Origin: Chryseobacterium gleum
Lineage (GTDB): Bacteria > Bacteroidota > Bacteroidia > Flavobacteriales_D > Crocinitomicaceae
NCBI GenBank assembly: GCA_945882095.1
Contig: CAMCWF010000013.1
Span: forward strand, 1 to 61,592
DNA: 61,592 bases
Direction: 5' to 3'
Part shown: positions 53,841 through 61,592 of the stretch, piece after piece
Layout of the letters: each line of letters starts with the position of its first letter
Numbering within the stretch: position 1 is the stretch's first letter
Notes under the pieces: model-generated
The model's database searches: none
Told to the model about the DNA's origin: nothing
Seen by the model: only the letters and a program-made list of their open reading frames with translations
Made by a program: the position numbers and the translations under genes

Positions 53841-53848
53841 CAAAAATA
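53841..53848 (-). promoter_or_regulatory. -7 promoter box TATTTTTG for ribD
   Basis: TATTTTTG on the minus strand is followed by TACC and the ribD GTG, so the leader would be very short. It supports the GTG start. Confidence 0.45.
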
Positions 53849-53911
53849 TACAAATCCATGAGGTAATCGGTATCCTAAAACTGGATCTTCTAACCTTGGT
53901 TTTAATTTTCG

Positions 53912-53919
53912 TACCTTTG
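53912..53919 (+). promoter_or_regulatory. -7 promoter box TACCTTTG for era-der
   Basis: TACCTTTG ends 5 bases before the era ATG, again implying a near-leaderless transcript. Confidence 0.45.
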
Positions 53920-53924
53920 CATTT

Positions 53925-54800
53925 ATGGCGCACAAGTCTGGTTTTGTAAATATTGTTGGAAGTCCAAATGTTGGAAAGTCTACCCTAATGAATCAACTTA
54001 TTGGAGAGAAACTCTCCATTGTTACTTCAAAAGCACAAACCACAAGACATCGCATCCTTGGAATTGTAAATGATGAAGACTATCAAATTGTCTTTTCTGA
54101 TACACCGGGTGTAGTCAATGCAGCGTATAAACTTCATGAAAACATGATGGATTACGTCAATACTTCCCTTCAGGATGCTGACTTATTGCTATTTGTGACG
54201 GATCCTTATGAGCAGAAAATGAACCATGAGGAAACCTTGGAGCGCATTAAAAATTTGAAGGTGCCTGTACTTTGTTTGGTCAATAAAATGGATAAATCTT
54301 ACCAAGAAAAAGTGGGCGATCGCTTGCAATATTGGAAGGAAGAATTGCCAAACGCAGAGGTTTATCCCATTTCTGCTTTGCATAACTTTAATTTGGACAT
54401 CGTGTGGGAAAGAATCCTTTTTCATATCCCAGAAAATCCTCCTTATTATGACAAGGAAGAGATATCTGACCGCCCACTAAGGTTTTTTGTTTCTGAAATT
54501 ATCAGGGAAAAGATTTTTAACCTTTGTCAAAAAGAAATTCCTTACAGCTGCCAAATTGTGATTGATGAATTTCATGATGAAGAAACCATCATTCGCATAC
54601 GTGCCATCATCATCGTTGAAAGAGATTCTCAAAAAGGAATCATCATCGGAAGAGGAGGGGAAATGCTTAAGAAAATTGGAAAAAATTCCAGAATGGATAT
54701 TCAAAGATTCCTGGAGAAAAAAGTGTTTTTGGAGACCTTTGTTAAGGTAGACAAGGATTGGCGTTCCTCTGAAACTAAATTAAAAAAATACGGTTACTAA
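53925..54800 (+). CDS. era: GTPase Era
   Basis: A 291-residue GTPase that binds 16S rRNA and helps assemble the small ribosomal subunit. G domain motifs [17 protein letters not shown] and NKMD are present, and the C-terminal KH domain begins near residue 200 ([30 protein letters not shown]). Its stop overlaps the der start by one base (TAATG), so the two are translated from one mRNA. Confidence 0.97.
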   Translation: MAHKSGFVNIVGSPNVGKSTLMNQLIGEKLSIVTSKAQTTRHRILGIVNDEDYQIVFSDTPGVVNAAYKLHENMMDYVNTSLQDADLLLFVTDPYEQKMNHEETLERIKNLKVPVLCLVNKMDKSYQEKVGDRLQYWKEELPNAEVYPISALHNFNLDIVWERILFHIPENPPYYDKEEISDRPLRFFVSEIIREKIFNLCQKEIPYSCQIVIDEFHDEETIIRIRAIIIVERDSQKGIIIGRGGEMLKKIGKNSRMDIQRFLEKKVFLETFVKVDKDWRSSETKLKKYGY

Positions 54801-56110
54801 TGAGCAATATTATTGCAATTGTGGGGCGTCCCAATGTTGGGAAATCAACCCTTTTTAATCGCTTCACAGAATCTCGTGACGCCATTGTCAAAGAAGTGAG
54901 CGGTGTAACACGAGATAGGATTTATGGAAAAGGGGAGTGGAATGGATACCAGTTTTCTGTCATTGATACAGGCGGGTATGCAACCACCAAAGAAGATATT
55001 TTTGAAGGAGAAATTCGCAAGCAGGTTGAAATTGCCATCGATGAAGCGAATGTGATTTTATTCATGGTGGATGCCACAACAGGTATTGTTGAAATGGACA
55101 ATGTTGTTGCGAATATTTTAAGAAGAAGCAAAAAACCAGTCCTTGTAATTGCCAACAAAGTAGACAGCAATGAAAGAATGGGATTTTCGTCTGAGTTTTA
55201 TGCCTTAGGTTTAAGGGATGTGCATGATGTGAGTGCGAGCAACGGTGCAGGTACAGGAGATCTGTTGGATGAAGTTGTTACATTCCTAAATAAAGAGGAT
55301 GAAGAAGTATTGGAAAGAGATTCCTTGCCGAGAATTGCGATTGTGGGTAGACCGAATGTTGGAAAATCTTCAATGATCAATGCCCTTACCAACCAAGAAA
55401 GAAACATTGTTACAGATATTTCAGGGACAACCCGTGATTCCATTCATACCCGTTACAAGGCTTTTGGATATGATTTCCTGTTAATCGATACCGCTGGAAT
55501 TCGTAAAAAAGCAAGGGTAACCGAGGATATTGAGTATTATTCTGTTTTACGATCTGTTAGAACCATCGAAAATTCAGATGTCTGCCTCATGATGATTGAT
55601 GCCTCAGTAGGTTTGCAAAAGCAAGACCTTGCCATTTATTATATGATTGAGAAAAATTCTAGAGGTGTTGTTGTTCTTGTAAATAAATGGGACCTTGTTG
55701 AAAAGGACCACAATACCATGAAGGAATACGAGGATAAATTACGAAATGAGTTGGCTCCTTTTAACGATGTTCCCATTCTTTTTACCTCTGCGCTGAACAA
55801 GCAACGTATTCACAAAACCGTTGAAACGGCTATGGAGGTTTTTGAAAATCGCACCAAGAAAATTGCTACGTCAAAATTAAATGATGTGATGCTAGACATT
55901 ATCAATGCGACACCACCACCTGCAGTGAAAGGGAAATATGTAAAGATTAAATACGTACAGCAACTTCCCACCCATTCACCTGCTTTTGCATTCTTCTGCA
56001 ACTTGCCACAATACGTACCTGATTCTTATAAAAGATTTCTCGAAAATAGATTGAGGGAAACCTTTGATTTTACGGGGGTTCCCATTAAAATATTCTTTAG
56101 AAAAAAGTAA
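54800..56110 (+). CDS. der: GTPase Der (EngA)
   Basis: A 436-residue protein with two GTPase domains for 50S ribosome assembly. The first P-loop is GRPNVGKST at residue 8 with DTGGYAT as its switch II, the second GRPNVGKSS near residue 182 with DTAGIRKK, and a KH-like C-terminal domain follows (about 355-436). Its start overlaps the era stop by 1 bp. Converges on the type B protein gene at 56115. Confidence 0.97.
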   Translation: MSNIIAIVGRPNVGKSTLFNRFTESRDAIVKEVSGVTRDRIYGKGEWNGYQFSVIDTGGYATTKEDIFEGEIRKQVEIAIDEANVILFMVDATTGIVEMDNVVANILRRSKKPVLVIANKVDSNERMGFSSEFYALGLRDVHDVSASNGAGTGDLLDEVVTFLNKEDEEVLERDSLPRIAIVGRPNVGKSSMINALTNQERNIVTDISGTTRDSIHTRYKAFGYDFLLIDTAGIRKKARVTEDIEYYSVLRSVRTIENSDVCLMMIDASVGLQKQDLAIYYMIEKNSRGVVVLVNKWDLVEKDHNTMKEYEDKLRNELAPFNDVPILFTSALNKQRIHKTVETAMEVFENRTKKIATSKLNDVMLDIINATPPPAVKGKYVKIKYVQQLPTHSPAFAFFCNLPQYVPDSYKRFLENRLRETFDFTGVPIKIFFRKK

Positions 56111-56114
56111 TTTC

Positions 56115-58793
56115 TTACCTAAGAACGTTCACAAATCCTGTGATTACTTTTTTCTCGTCTGTTTCTTTATTGGAATAACGAATGATCCAGGTGTACATTC
56201 CTGCTTGCACCATTCTACCGTCTGTACCATAAGATCCATCCCAACCTTTGCTTGCGTCGTTGCTTTCCCAAATAATTTCTCCCCAACGATTGTAAACACA
56301 TAAGTTAAAATTGTATGGATCAAATCCTGTTGTGAAAACGGGATGCCACAATTGGTTGTGTTCGTCTTCGTCCGGAGTGAAGCTATTGGGGACATAATAG
56401 ATAGGATCACTGATCACTGGAAGATTCAATTCGTAGGTCGTAGCACAACCCAGTAAAGTTGTTGCGGTTAAACTTACAAGGATGTTCTCCGTAATTCCGT
56501 TGTAGAAGTGTTCCTCTTCAAATACGGTTGAAGTTAGGTTGTCTCCGTAATCCCAGACATAAGAAATACCTCCCATGGTAGTATTTGTGAAATTAATGGT
56601 TTCAGATGTAGAAGAAAGTACATTCGGATTTGCAGTGAAAGTCGTATTTGGATAGTTTTCCATGCATATGTAAGAAGCGTATGTTGTAGTTTCTAAACAT
56701 CCAAAAAGCTCATAATTTAACGTGATGTCATGACATCCAGCGCTGGTAAACATATAGTCGAACTGGCTTCCTATACCGATTTGGTTTCCATTCCATGTCC
56801 AAGTATAATTTGCATTTGGAATTGGCACGGTAGATAAATTCACCATTAAAGGGTTACACCCACTTAAGGTGTCAGCTAAAAATGCGGGTGGCATTGCAGG
56901 TACAACGGTAACATCCATTGTCACGGAATCCGCACATTGGTTAGGACCAGGGGTGAAAAAATAGGTAACTGTATCAGGAGTTAATCCATCAATGGTAGGT
57001 GGATTCCATGTTCCAACGATACCAGGGTTGTTATTTGAAACCAAAGGAAAGGTTGGTGGAACATCGCCTTGACAGACCAAAGGCAATTGGGTAAATTGCG
57101 GAATGATGAGTGGATTGATGGTAATGGTCATTGTTCCTGTTGCCGCACACTGGAATGGGGCGGGGGTGAAGTTGTAAACATTTGTACTTGGTACCTGGGT
57201 ATTAATATTTGGCGGTGACCATGTGCCATTGATTGGAACAACATTCGTTGAACTCAAAGGTAAATTTACCCCAGTGGTAAATTGACAAAGGGGTCCGATT
57301 TGTTGAAAAGTTGGATTGGTATAGTTAAGAACAGTAATATCCATTGTGGTAGGAACAGCACATTGACCAGCTGTTGGTGTAAAGTTGAATGTGAAGATTC
57401 CTGCTGCGCTCGTAACAACGTTTGGCGGAGACCATGTCCCTGTATAAGCCGTTGCATTCGTTGAAGGGTTTGGAAGTGCTGGCGGATTGTCGTTGATGCA
57501 TAACGGCATGATTTGGTTGAAGGTGGGTACCTCGTTAGGTAAAATCGTAACATTTAAGTTCGCAGGGTTTGCACAGAAATTCGGAGAAGGCGTAAAAACA
57601 TAAGTTTGTGTACCCACAATTGCGGATGAAATAACTTGTGGCGACCATGTTCCTGTGATGCTGGGGTTGTTATTAGATCCTGCTGGTAACCCTGGGACCG
57701 CACCGTTATTACATATCGGCGGAATGGCACTGAAAATCGGATTGATTGGGGTGTTTACCACTACCAACGTCGTGGATGATCCATTGCAATTCGGAGTAGT
57801 GTAATTCAATGTGTAAGTTCCGCTGTCTAGTGGAGTTGCATTGGGGATGGTTGGGTTTTGTGCATTTGAAGTAAAACCATTGGGACCGGTCCAAGAATAG
57901 GTCGTTGCCCCTGCCGTTGCACTCAATGTGATGGTGTTTCCAGCGCAATAAGGACCTCCGTTGGTAGCATTTACGTTTATACCACCTGCTTGAAAGTTGA
58001 TTGTAACATATCCATGATTTGTGTTGTTTGCTGGTAAACAAGTTCCGCCAGCAGGTACAAGGGATGAACCTGCTCCACCTCCACCTCCACCGTTGGCGCC
58101 TGTACAGCAACCATCGTTACCGCCGCCGCCGCCGCCGTAATATCCACCTCCACCTCCACCTCCAGAAGCCGTTTGCCAAAATCCCGCTTGACCACCATTA
58201 CCAAGGGTTCCAGGAGAACCGCCCGGAGGTGTTCCTGCCCAAGGTGTACCTCCTGCACCACCTGCCGCTTGCGTGCCTCCTTGTCCTCCTTGTCCATAGG
58301 TATTACAGCCTTGTGCACCGTTGTTACAATTTGAAGCCCCACCACAAACTGGAGATGATCCGCCACTTCGACCACCGCCGCCGCCGCCAACAATTACCCT
58401 GTTCGCTAAGGCAACGCCTCCAATACGTATGTCGCTGGCTCCACCGCCACCCCAAGAGGAATATGTAACATTACCATTGCTAGATGCAAAACCAGTTCCG
58501 CCGCCATTCCATCCACCAGAAGCATTTCCTTGTGTCCCCATGCCACCAACATAAATATTTAGCACTTGACCCGGTGTAACGTTCAGAGGGGCAGAAATTC
58601 GCGCACCACTGCCACCATTTGCTCCTCCGCCTTTTGCACCAGCAACGATAACGTTAATGGTGAAAACGCAAGGGGGTACGGTCCATGTTTGAACAGATCC
58701 TGTATAGTTGAATGTTATGGCTTGTGGTTGAGAATATCCTGTAAAAAATAAAGCGATTGTTACTAGGACAGTTAGGGTATATTTAAGTTTCAT
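56115..58793 (-). CDS. T9SS type B surface protein with glycine-rich domain
   Basis: An 892-residue exported protein. Signal peptide MKLKYTLTVLVTIALFFTGYS; a glycine-rich domain of about 250 residues (FNYTGSVQTWTVPPCVF, IVAGAKGGGANGGSG, GNASGGWNGGGTGFASS) of the known bacterial glycine-rich fold; an Ig-like repeat; then four repeats of about 72 residues with ICNN, LPAGSNNN, GTWSP and FTPSPNFCA motifs; a PKD-like domain with YVWDYGDN; and a type B tail (YVPNSFTPDEDEHNQL, VYNRWGEIIWE, GWDGSYGTDGRMVQAG). The tail is closely similar to that of the next upstream gene, so they may use the same SprF-like partner. The ATG lies 15 bases after a TAACTTTG box. Confidence 0.88.
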   Translation of the reverse strand: MKLKYTLTVLVTIALFFTGYSQPQAITFNYTGSVQTWTVPPCVFTINVIVAGAKGGGANGGSGARISAPLNVTPGQVLNIYVGGMGTQGNASGGWNGGGTGFASSNGNVTYSSWGGGGASDIRIGGVALANRVIVGGGGGGRSGGSSPVCGGASNCNNGAQGCNTYGQGGQGGTQAAGGAGGTPWAGTPPGGSPGTLGNGGQAGFWQTASGGGGGGGYYGGGGGGNDGCCTGANGGGGGGAGSSLVPAGGTCLPANNTNHGYVTINFQAGGINVNATNGGPYCAGNTITLSATAGATTYSWTGPNGFTSNAQNPTIPNATPLDSGTYTLNYTTPNCNGSSTTLVVVNTPINPIFSAIPPICNNGAVPGLPAGSNNNPSITGTWSPQVISSAIVGTQTYVFTPSPNFCANPANLNVTILPNEVPTFNQIMPLCINDNPPALPNPSTNATAYTGTWSPPNVVTSAAGIFTFNFTPTAGQCAVPTTMDITVLNYTNPTFQQIGPLCQFTTGVNLPLSSTNVVPINGTWSPPNINTQVPSTNVYNFTPAPFQCAATGTMTITINPLIIPQFTQLPLVCQGDVPPTFPLVSNNNPGIVGTWNPPTIDGLTPDTVTYFFTPGPNQCADSVTMDVTVVPAMPPAFLADTLSGCNPLMVNLSTVPIPNANYTWTWNGNQIGIGSQFDYMFTSAGCHDITLNYELFGCLETTTYASYICMENYPNTTFTANPNVLSSTSETINFTNTTMGGISYVWDYGDNLTSTVFEEEHFYNGITENILVSLTATTLLGCATTYELNLPVISDPIYYVPNSFTPDEDEHNQLWHPVFTTGFDPYNFNLCVYNRWGEIIWESNDASKGWDGSYGTDGRMVQAGMYTWIIRYSNKETDEKKVITGFVNVLR

Positions 58794-58808
58794 AGGCTAA
58801 AAGGTATC

Positions 58809-58816
58809 CAAAGTTA
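58809..58816 (-). promoter_or_regulatory. -7 promoter box TAACTTTG for the 56115-58793 gene
   Basis: TAACTTTG on the minus strand, 15 bases before the ATG, in the 75-bp gap after the upstream type B gene. Confidence 0.4.
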
Positions 58817-58868
58817 ATAAAAAAATTAAAATGGATTACGCGCTTGTTAACCTTGTTTTAAGTAAAAT

Positions 58869-61592
58869 CTACTTTAAGAGGTTAACATGTCCGACGGTAA
58901 TCTTGTATTCGTCATTGTTTAATACTTTATAACGGATTCGGTATGTATACGATCCTGTTTGCACTAGGTTGCCGTTTAACCCATAAGTTCCGTCCCATCC
59001 AATGTTATGATTGTAGGTTTCATAGAGCAATTCGCCCCAACGGTTGAAAATCTGCATACTGTAATTGTATGGGTCAAAACCAGATGTAAAAATAGGTTTA
59101 AATACATCGTTGTTTGGGTCACCATCTGGGGTAAAGGTATTCGGGATATAGTAAATAAGACCATCCTGAAATGGAATCAAAAGACTCGTGCTGTCATAAC
59201 ATCCCAAAGGACTGTATGCATATAACCAAATTGTACTACCACCAGAAACGCCTGAGAAAAGGTGTGATGGGGATGTTTCCGTACTGTTCATTCCATCTTC
59301 AAATTGCCAATTGTAGGTTGAAGCGCCTACGCTTGAATTTTGAAAGCTTATGGTTTGCGTCGGTTCGGAAAAATAATTCACACTCGCATCAAATGCAGCA
59401 ATGGGTGGATTTTCAGGACACAAATGGTCCACGTAGATCGTCGTGGTAGAACATCCGTTTAATGTATTCGTCAAACTTATGTTTTGGCAACCTCCACTTA
59501 ACGAAATACCTGAAATGCTATCGCCTGAAAAAACACCGCCATTAACATTCCATGTAAATGAATCATGAGGTAAGGTTGTATCTGCAAGAAAAGCGAACGA
59601 TAATGGTGTGCATCCTTGTATGGCCGGAGTAACCACTGTAGCCACGGGTAAAGGGTTTACATTAACCATGGCTGTCACCGTGTTGCTGGCACAACCATTT
59701 AGTGTATAATGAACACTGATTGGGGTAGAACTTCCAGGTGTTAGGGTAGCGGTTTGTGGTCCGACGCCACCCGGTGCCCAATCAAATACACCGCCTGCTT
59801 GACTTGGAATGGCTGTCATACTGGCTTGTTGACCTTGGCAAATGGTAGTATCATCTAATGCCACCGTGGGTAATTGTGTAACCGTGATGGTGGAAGTAGC
59901 TGCCTGACTTGTACAATTGTTTAGGGTATATGCTACAGAAATGGTAGCGGTGGATGGTGGATTGGCGGTGATGCTTTGAGGACCAACCCCGCCCGGATTC
60001 CATGTGAAAGTACCACCTTGAATGCTGGGATTCGCGTTTAATTGAATGGAGTCACCGAAACAAATGTTTCCACTGTTCAACGTAACCGATGGTACTACAT
60101 TTACTACCACCGTACCGTTGGCTGTATTGATGCAGCCATTGTAATTGTATAATAAATTGTAGACAGTTGTTTGGGCGGGAGAAGGGGTGATGCTTTGCGT
60201 CGTTTGTGCATTGTTTGACCAAAGGTACGTTCCGCCGAGAACATCTGGGACAGCCGTAAGTGAGGCTTGACTTCCTTGACAAATGGTATCGTTTGCTATG
60301 GTAATGTTTGGTATCGGGTATACCGTTACCGTAAGCGTTTGTGGTAGACTGTTGCAGTTGTTTGCGTTGGCAATGATGGTATAATTTACATTTCCGGTTG
60401 CTGTGCCTATCGAAGTAATCACATCGTTTATAGCATTGCCATTTCCTGCCGTTGAACCAGTAACTTGTGATTCGGTGTTTGTCCAGCTAATGGTGGCGTT
60501 TTGAACATTGCTGTTCATTCCAATTTGTACGGCGTCGCCGCTGCAAATATTCTGTGAGCCAAGTGTGGTTATCAAGGTTGGAATCGGATTTACCGTAATG
60601 GTTCCAGTCGCAGTTGGACTTGCGCAATTGGCTGCACTTGTGTATACCAAGGTATAATTGGTGGTTACATTCGGAGACGCTGTTAGGTTTTGTGTTGTTT
60701 GTCCCCCAGGTGTCCATACATACGTTCCTCCAGGGAAAGATGGGGTAGCGGTTAAGGTTGCGCTTATTCCATTACAAACGGTATCGTTCACGATGGTGAC
60801 GGTTGGTACAGGATTTACCGTTACGGTTCCAGTTGCTGGTGCATTTTGACAGCCCGTTGGTGCTGTGTATACCACCGTATAGGAGGTAGTGTTTGCTGGA
60901 GAGACTGTAATGCTCGGAGTTGTTGCACCGTTGCTCCATAAATAGGTCCCGCCAGGGATTGAAGTCGTTGCATTCAAGGTTGCATTTTGTCCTGTGCAAA
61001 TGGTTGCGTTGCTTACGTTAACAACAGGCAATGGATTTACAACCATGCTTGAAGGGGTACTTGAACTTACACAACCCGCAGGAGTGGTGTAAACCAAATT
61101 ATAGGTTGTCGTTGCATTTGGCGTTCCGCTGATTGAGCTTGTGGTTAAATTACCCGGTGTCCATGCATACGTTCCTCCAGGAATGCTTGGGGTTGCATTT
61201 AAAATTGCAGTTTGACCTACACAAATAGTATCGTTTGGAATGTTGAGCGAAGGAATTCCATTCACGGTAACGGTAACACTTTGTGGGGAAGCCGAACAGC
61301 CTGTCGCCGCTGAATAACTCACGGTCCAAGTTGTGGTTGTATTCGGAGATGCGGTTAGCGTTGGGCCACTGATGTTGCCGGGATTCCACGTAAAACCTCC
61401 GCCTGCAATGTTTGTTGTAGCAGTTACGGATGCTGTTTGTCCCAGACAAATGGCTGTATTGTTAACGGTAATGCTAGGGTTTAAGTTAACTGTGATGGTT
61501 CCACTTATTGGGGCACTTGGGCAATTTAAGTTGCTCGTGAAAATTACAGTGTATGTTGTTGTTTGTTGTGGAGAATCTTGAATCGTTGCTGT
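58869..61592 (-). CDS. T9SS type B surface protein of Ig-like repeats (5' end outside the window)
   Basis: At least 907 codons on the minus strand, open through the right edge of the window; the GTG near 61322 sits inside a repeat and is not a start. Eight Ig-like repeats of about 73 residues are visible (NDTICVGQTAILNATPSIPG, NATICTGQNATLNAT, NDTVCNGISATLTATPSF, and so on), each with paired cysteines, then a spacer, a PKD domain (YNWQFEDGMN) and a type B tail (YIPNTFTPDGDPNNDV, IFNRWGELLYE, GWDGTYGLNGNLVQTG). A large adhesin-like protein exported by T9SS. Confidence 0.88.
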   Translation of the reverse strand, partial: TATIQDSPQQTTTYTVIFTSNLNCPSAPISGTITVNLNPSITVNNTAICLGQTASVTATTNIAGGGFTWNPGNISGPTLTASPNTTTTWTVSYSAATGCSASPQSVTVTVNGIPSLNIPNDTICVGQTAILNATPSIPGGTYAWTPGNLTTSSISGTPNATTTYNLVYTTPAGCVSSSTPSSMVVNPLPVVNVSNATICTGQNATLNATTSIPGGTYLWSNGATTPSITVSPANTTSYTVVYTAPTGCQNAPATGTVTVNPVPTVTIVNDTVCNGISATLTATPSFPGGTYVWTPGGQTTQNLTASPNVTTNYTLVYTSAANCASPTATGTITVNPIPTLITTLGSQNICSGDAVQIGMNSNVQNATISWTNTESQVTGSTAGNGNAINDVITSIGTATGNVNYTIIANANNCNSLPQTLTVTVYPIPNITIANDTICQGSQASLTAVPDVLGGTYLWSNNAQTTQSITPSPAQTTVYNLLYNYNGCINTANGTVVVNVVPSVTLNSGNICFGDSIQLNANPSIQGGTFTWNPGGVGPQSITANPPSTATISVAYTLNNCTSQAATSTITVTQLPTVALDDTTICQGQQASMTAIPSQAGGVFDWAPGGVGPQTATLTPGSSTPISVHYTLNGCASNTVTAMVNVNPLPVATVVTPAIQGCTPLSFAFLADTTLPHDSFTWNVNGGVFSGDSISGISLSGGCQNISLTNTLNGCSTTTIYVDHLCPENPPIAAFDASVNYFSEPTQTISFQNSSVGASTYNWQFEDGMNSTETSPSHLFSGVSGGSTIWLYAYSPLGCYDSTSLLIPFQDGLIYYIPNTFTPDGDPNNDVFKPIFTSGFDPYNYSMQIFNRWGELLYETYNHNIGWDGTYGLNGNLVQTGSYTYRIRYKVLNNDEYKITVGHVNLLK

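Noticed and set aside
58019..58468. 149-codon plus-strand open frame over the glycine-rich type B gene
   Set aside because: It is a reverse-strand shadow of glycine-rich codons, with a His/Arg/Leu-rich composition unlike a real protein.
61300..61322. GTG near 61322 as the start of the last type B gene
   Set aside because: The frame stays open to the window edge and the residues upstream continue the Ig-like repeat, so the true start is outside.
1..61592. tRNA, rRNA, CRISPR array, insertion sequence or prophage
   Set aside because: No cloverleaf-like sequences, rRNA motifs, regular short repeats, intact transposases or phage genes were seen.

Overview
The window reads as chromosomal DNA of a member of the Bacteroidota, most likely a flavobacterial relative such as the Fluviicola/Crocinitomicaceae type. 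Three things point there. Many secreted proteins end in type IX secretion (T9SS) sorting domains, both the short 'YPNP' type A and the 'gliding motility-associated' type B. A PorP/SprF-like protein and a PorE-like OmpA protein are present. Start codons rarely have a Shine-Dalgarno sequence, and Bacteroidota -7 boxes (TAnnTTTG) lie just upstream of many genes. I saw no rRNA, tRNA, CRISPR array or intact insertion sequence.

Layout. 0-6.4 kb (minus strand): a close-packed cluster of a CapD/FlaA1-type sugar epimerase/dehydratase, a hot-dog thioesterase, a YwqK/MORN-repeat secreted protein, threonine aldolase and a TPR/beta-propeller/OmpA envelope protein. 6.4-12.4 kb: small secreted or lipoproteins, a CYTH protein and a large secreted BNR/sortilin-like beta-propeller protein. 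12.4-17.3 kb: housekeeping genes (PAP2 phosphatase, obg, adk, hpt, purK, an ACMSD-like amidohydrolase). 17.3-23.4 kb: GNAT, a T9SS-exported subtilase, nitroreductase, pirin, a fused SpmA/SpmB-like membrane protein and an unrecognised protein built of 25-residue helical repeats.

23.4-42.1 kb is the surface-protein region. A secreted protein is divergent from a small XRE regulator, with two inverted operator-like sites between them. Next come a type A T9SS protein, a PorP/SprF-OmpA fusion and a 1241-residue type B protein in one apparent transcription unit. A roughly 7 kb accessory segment follows (two glycosyltransferases, a glycine-rich T9SS protein bracketed by 41-bp direct repeats, a ParDE-type toxin-antitoxin pair, a DUF1036-like protein and an orphan). 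It ends at a second 1245-residue type B protein that is a full-length paralogue of the first.

42.1-56.1 kb: pyruvate dehydrogenase E2 and E1-alpha, lgt, trhO, a DUF6132-rhodanese-rhodanese operon, an acidic orphan, a 1329-residue CotH/lamin-tail T9SS protein, an EamA transporter, ribD, and era-der. 56.1-61.6 kb: two tandem type B proteins, one glycine-rich and one made of Ig-like repeats. The second runs off the right end of the window, so its start is not visible.

How it fits together. The inferred theme is cell-surface display through T9SS. Signal-peptide proteins carry type A or type B tails, a SprF-like partner sits beside one type B substrate, and OmpA domains tie envelope proteins to peptidoglycan. 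Sugar-modifying enzymes may decorate surface material, and core metabolism and GTPase genes are interspersed.
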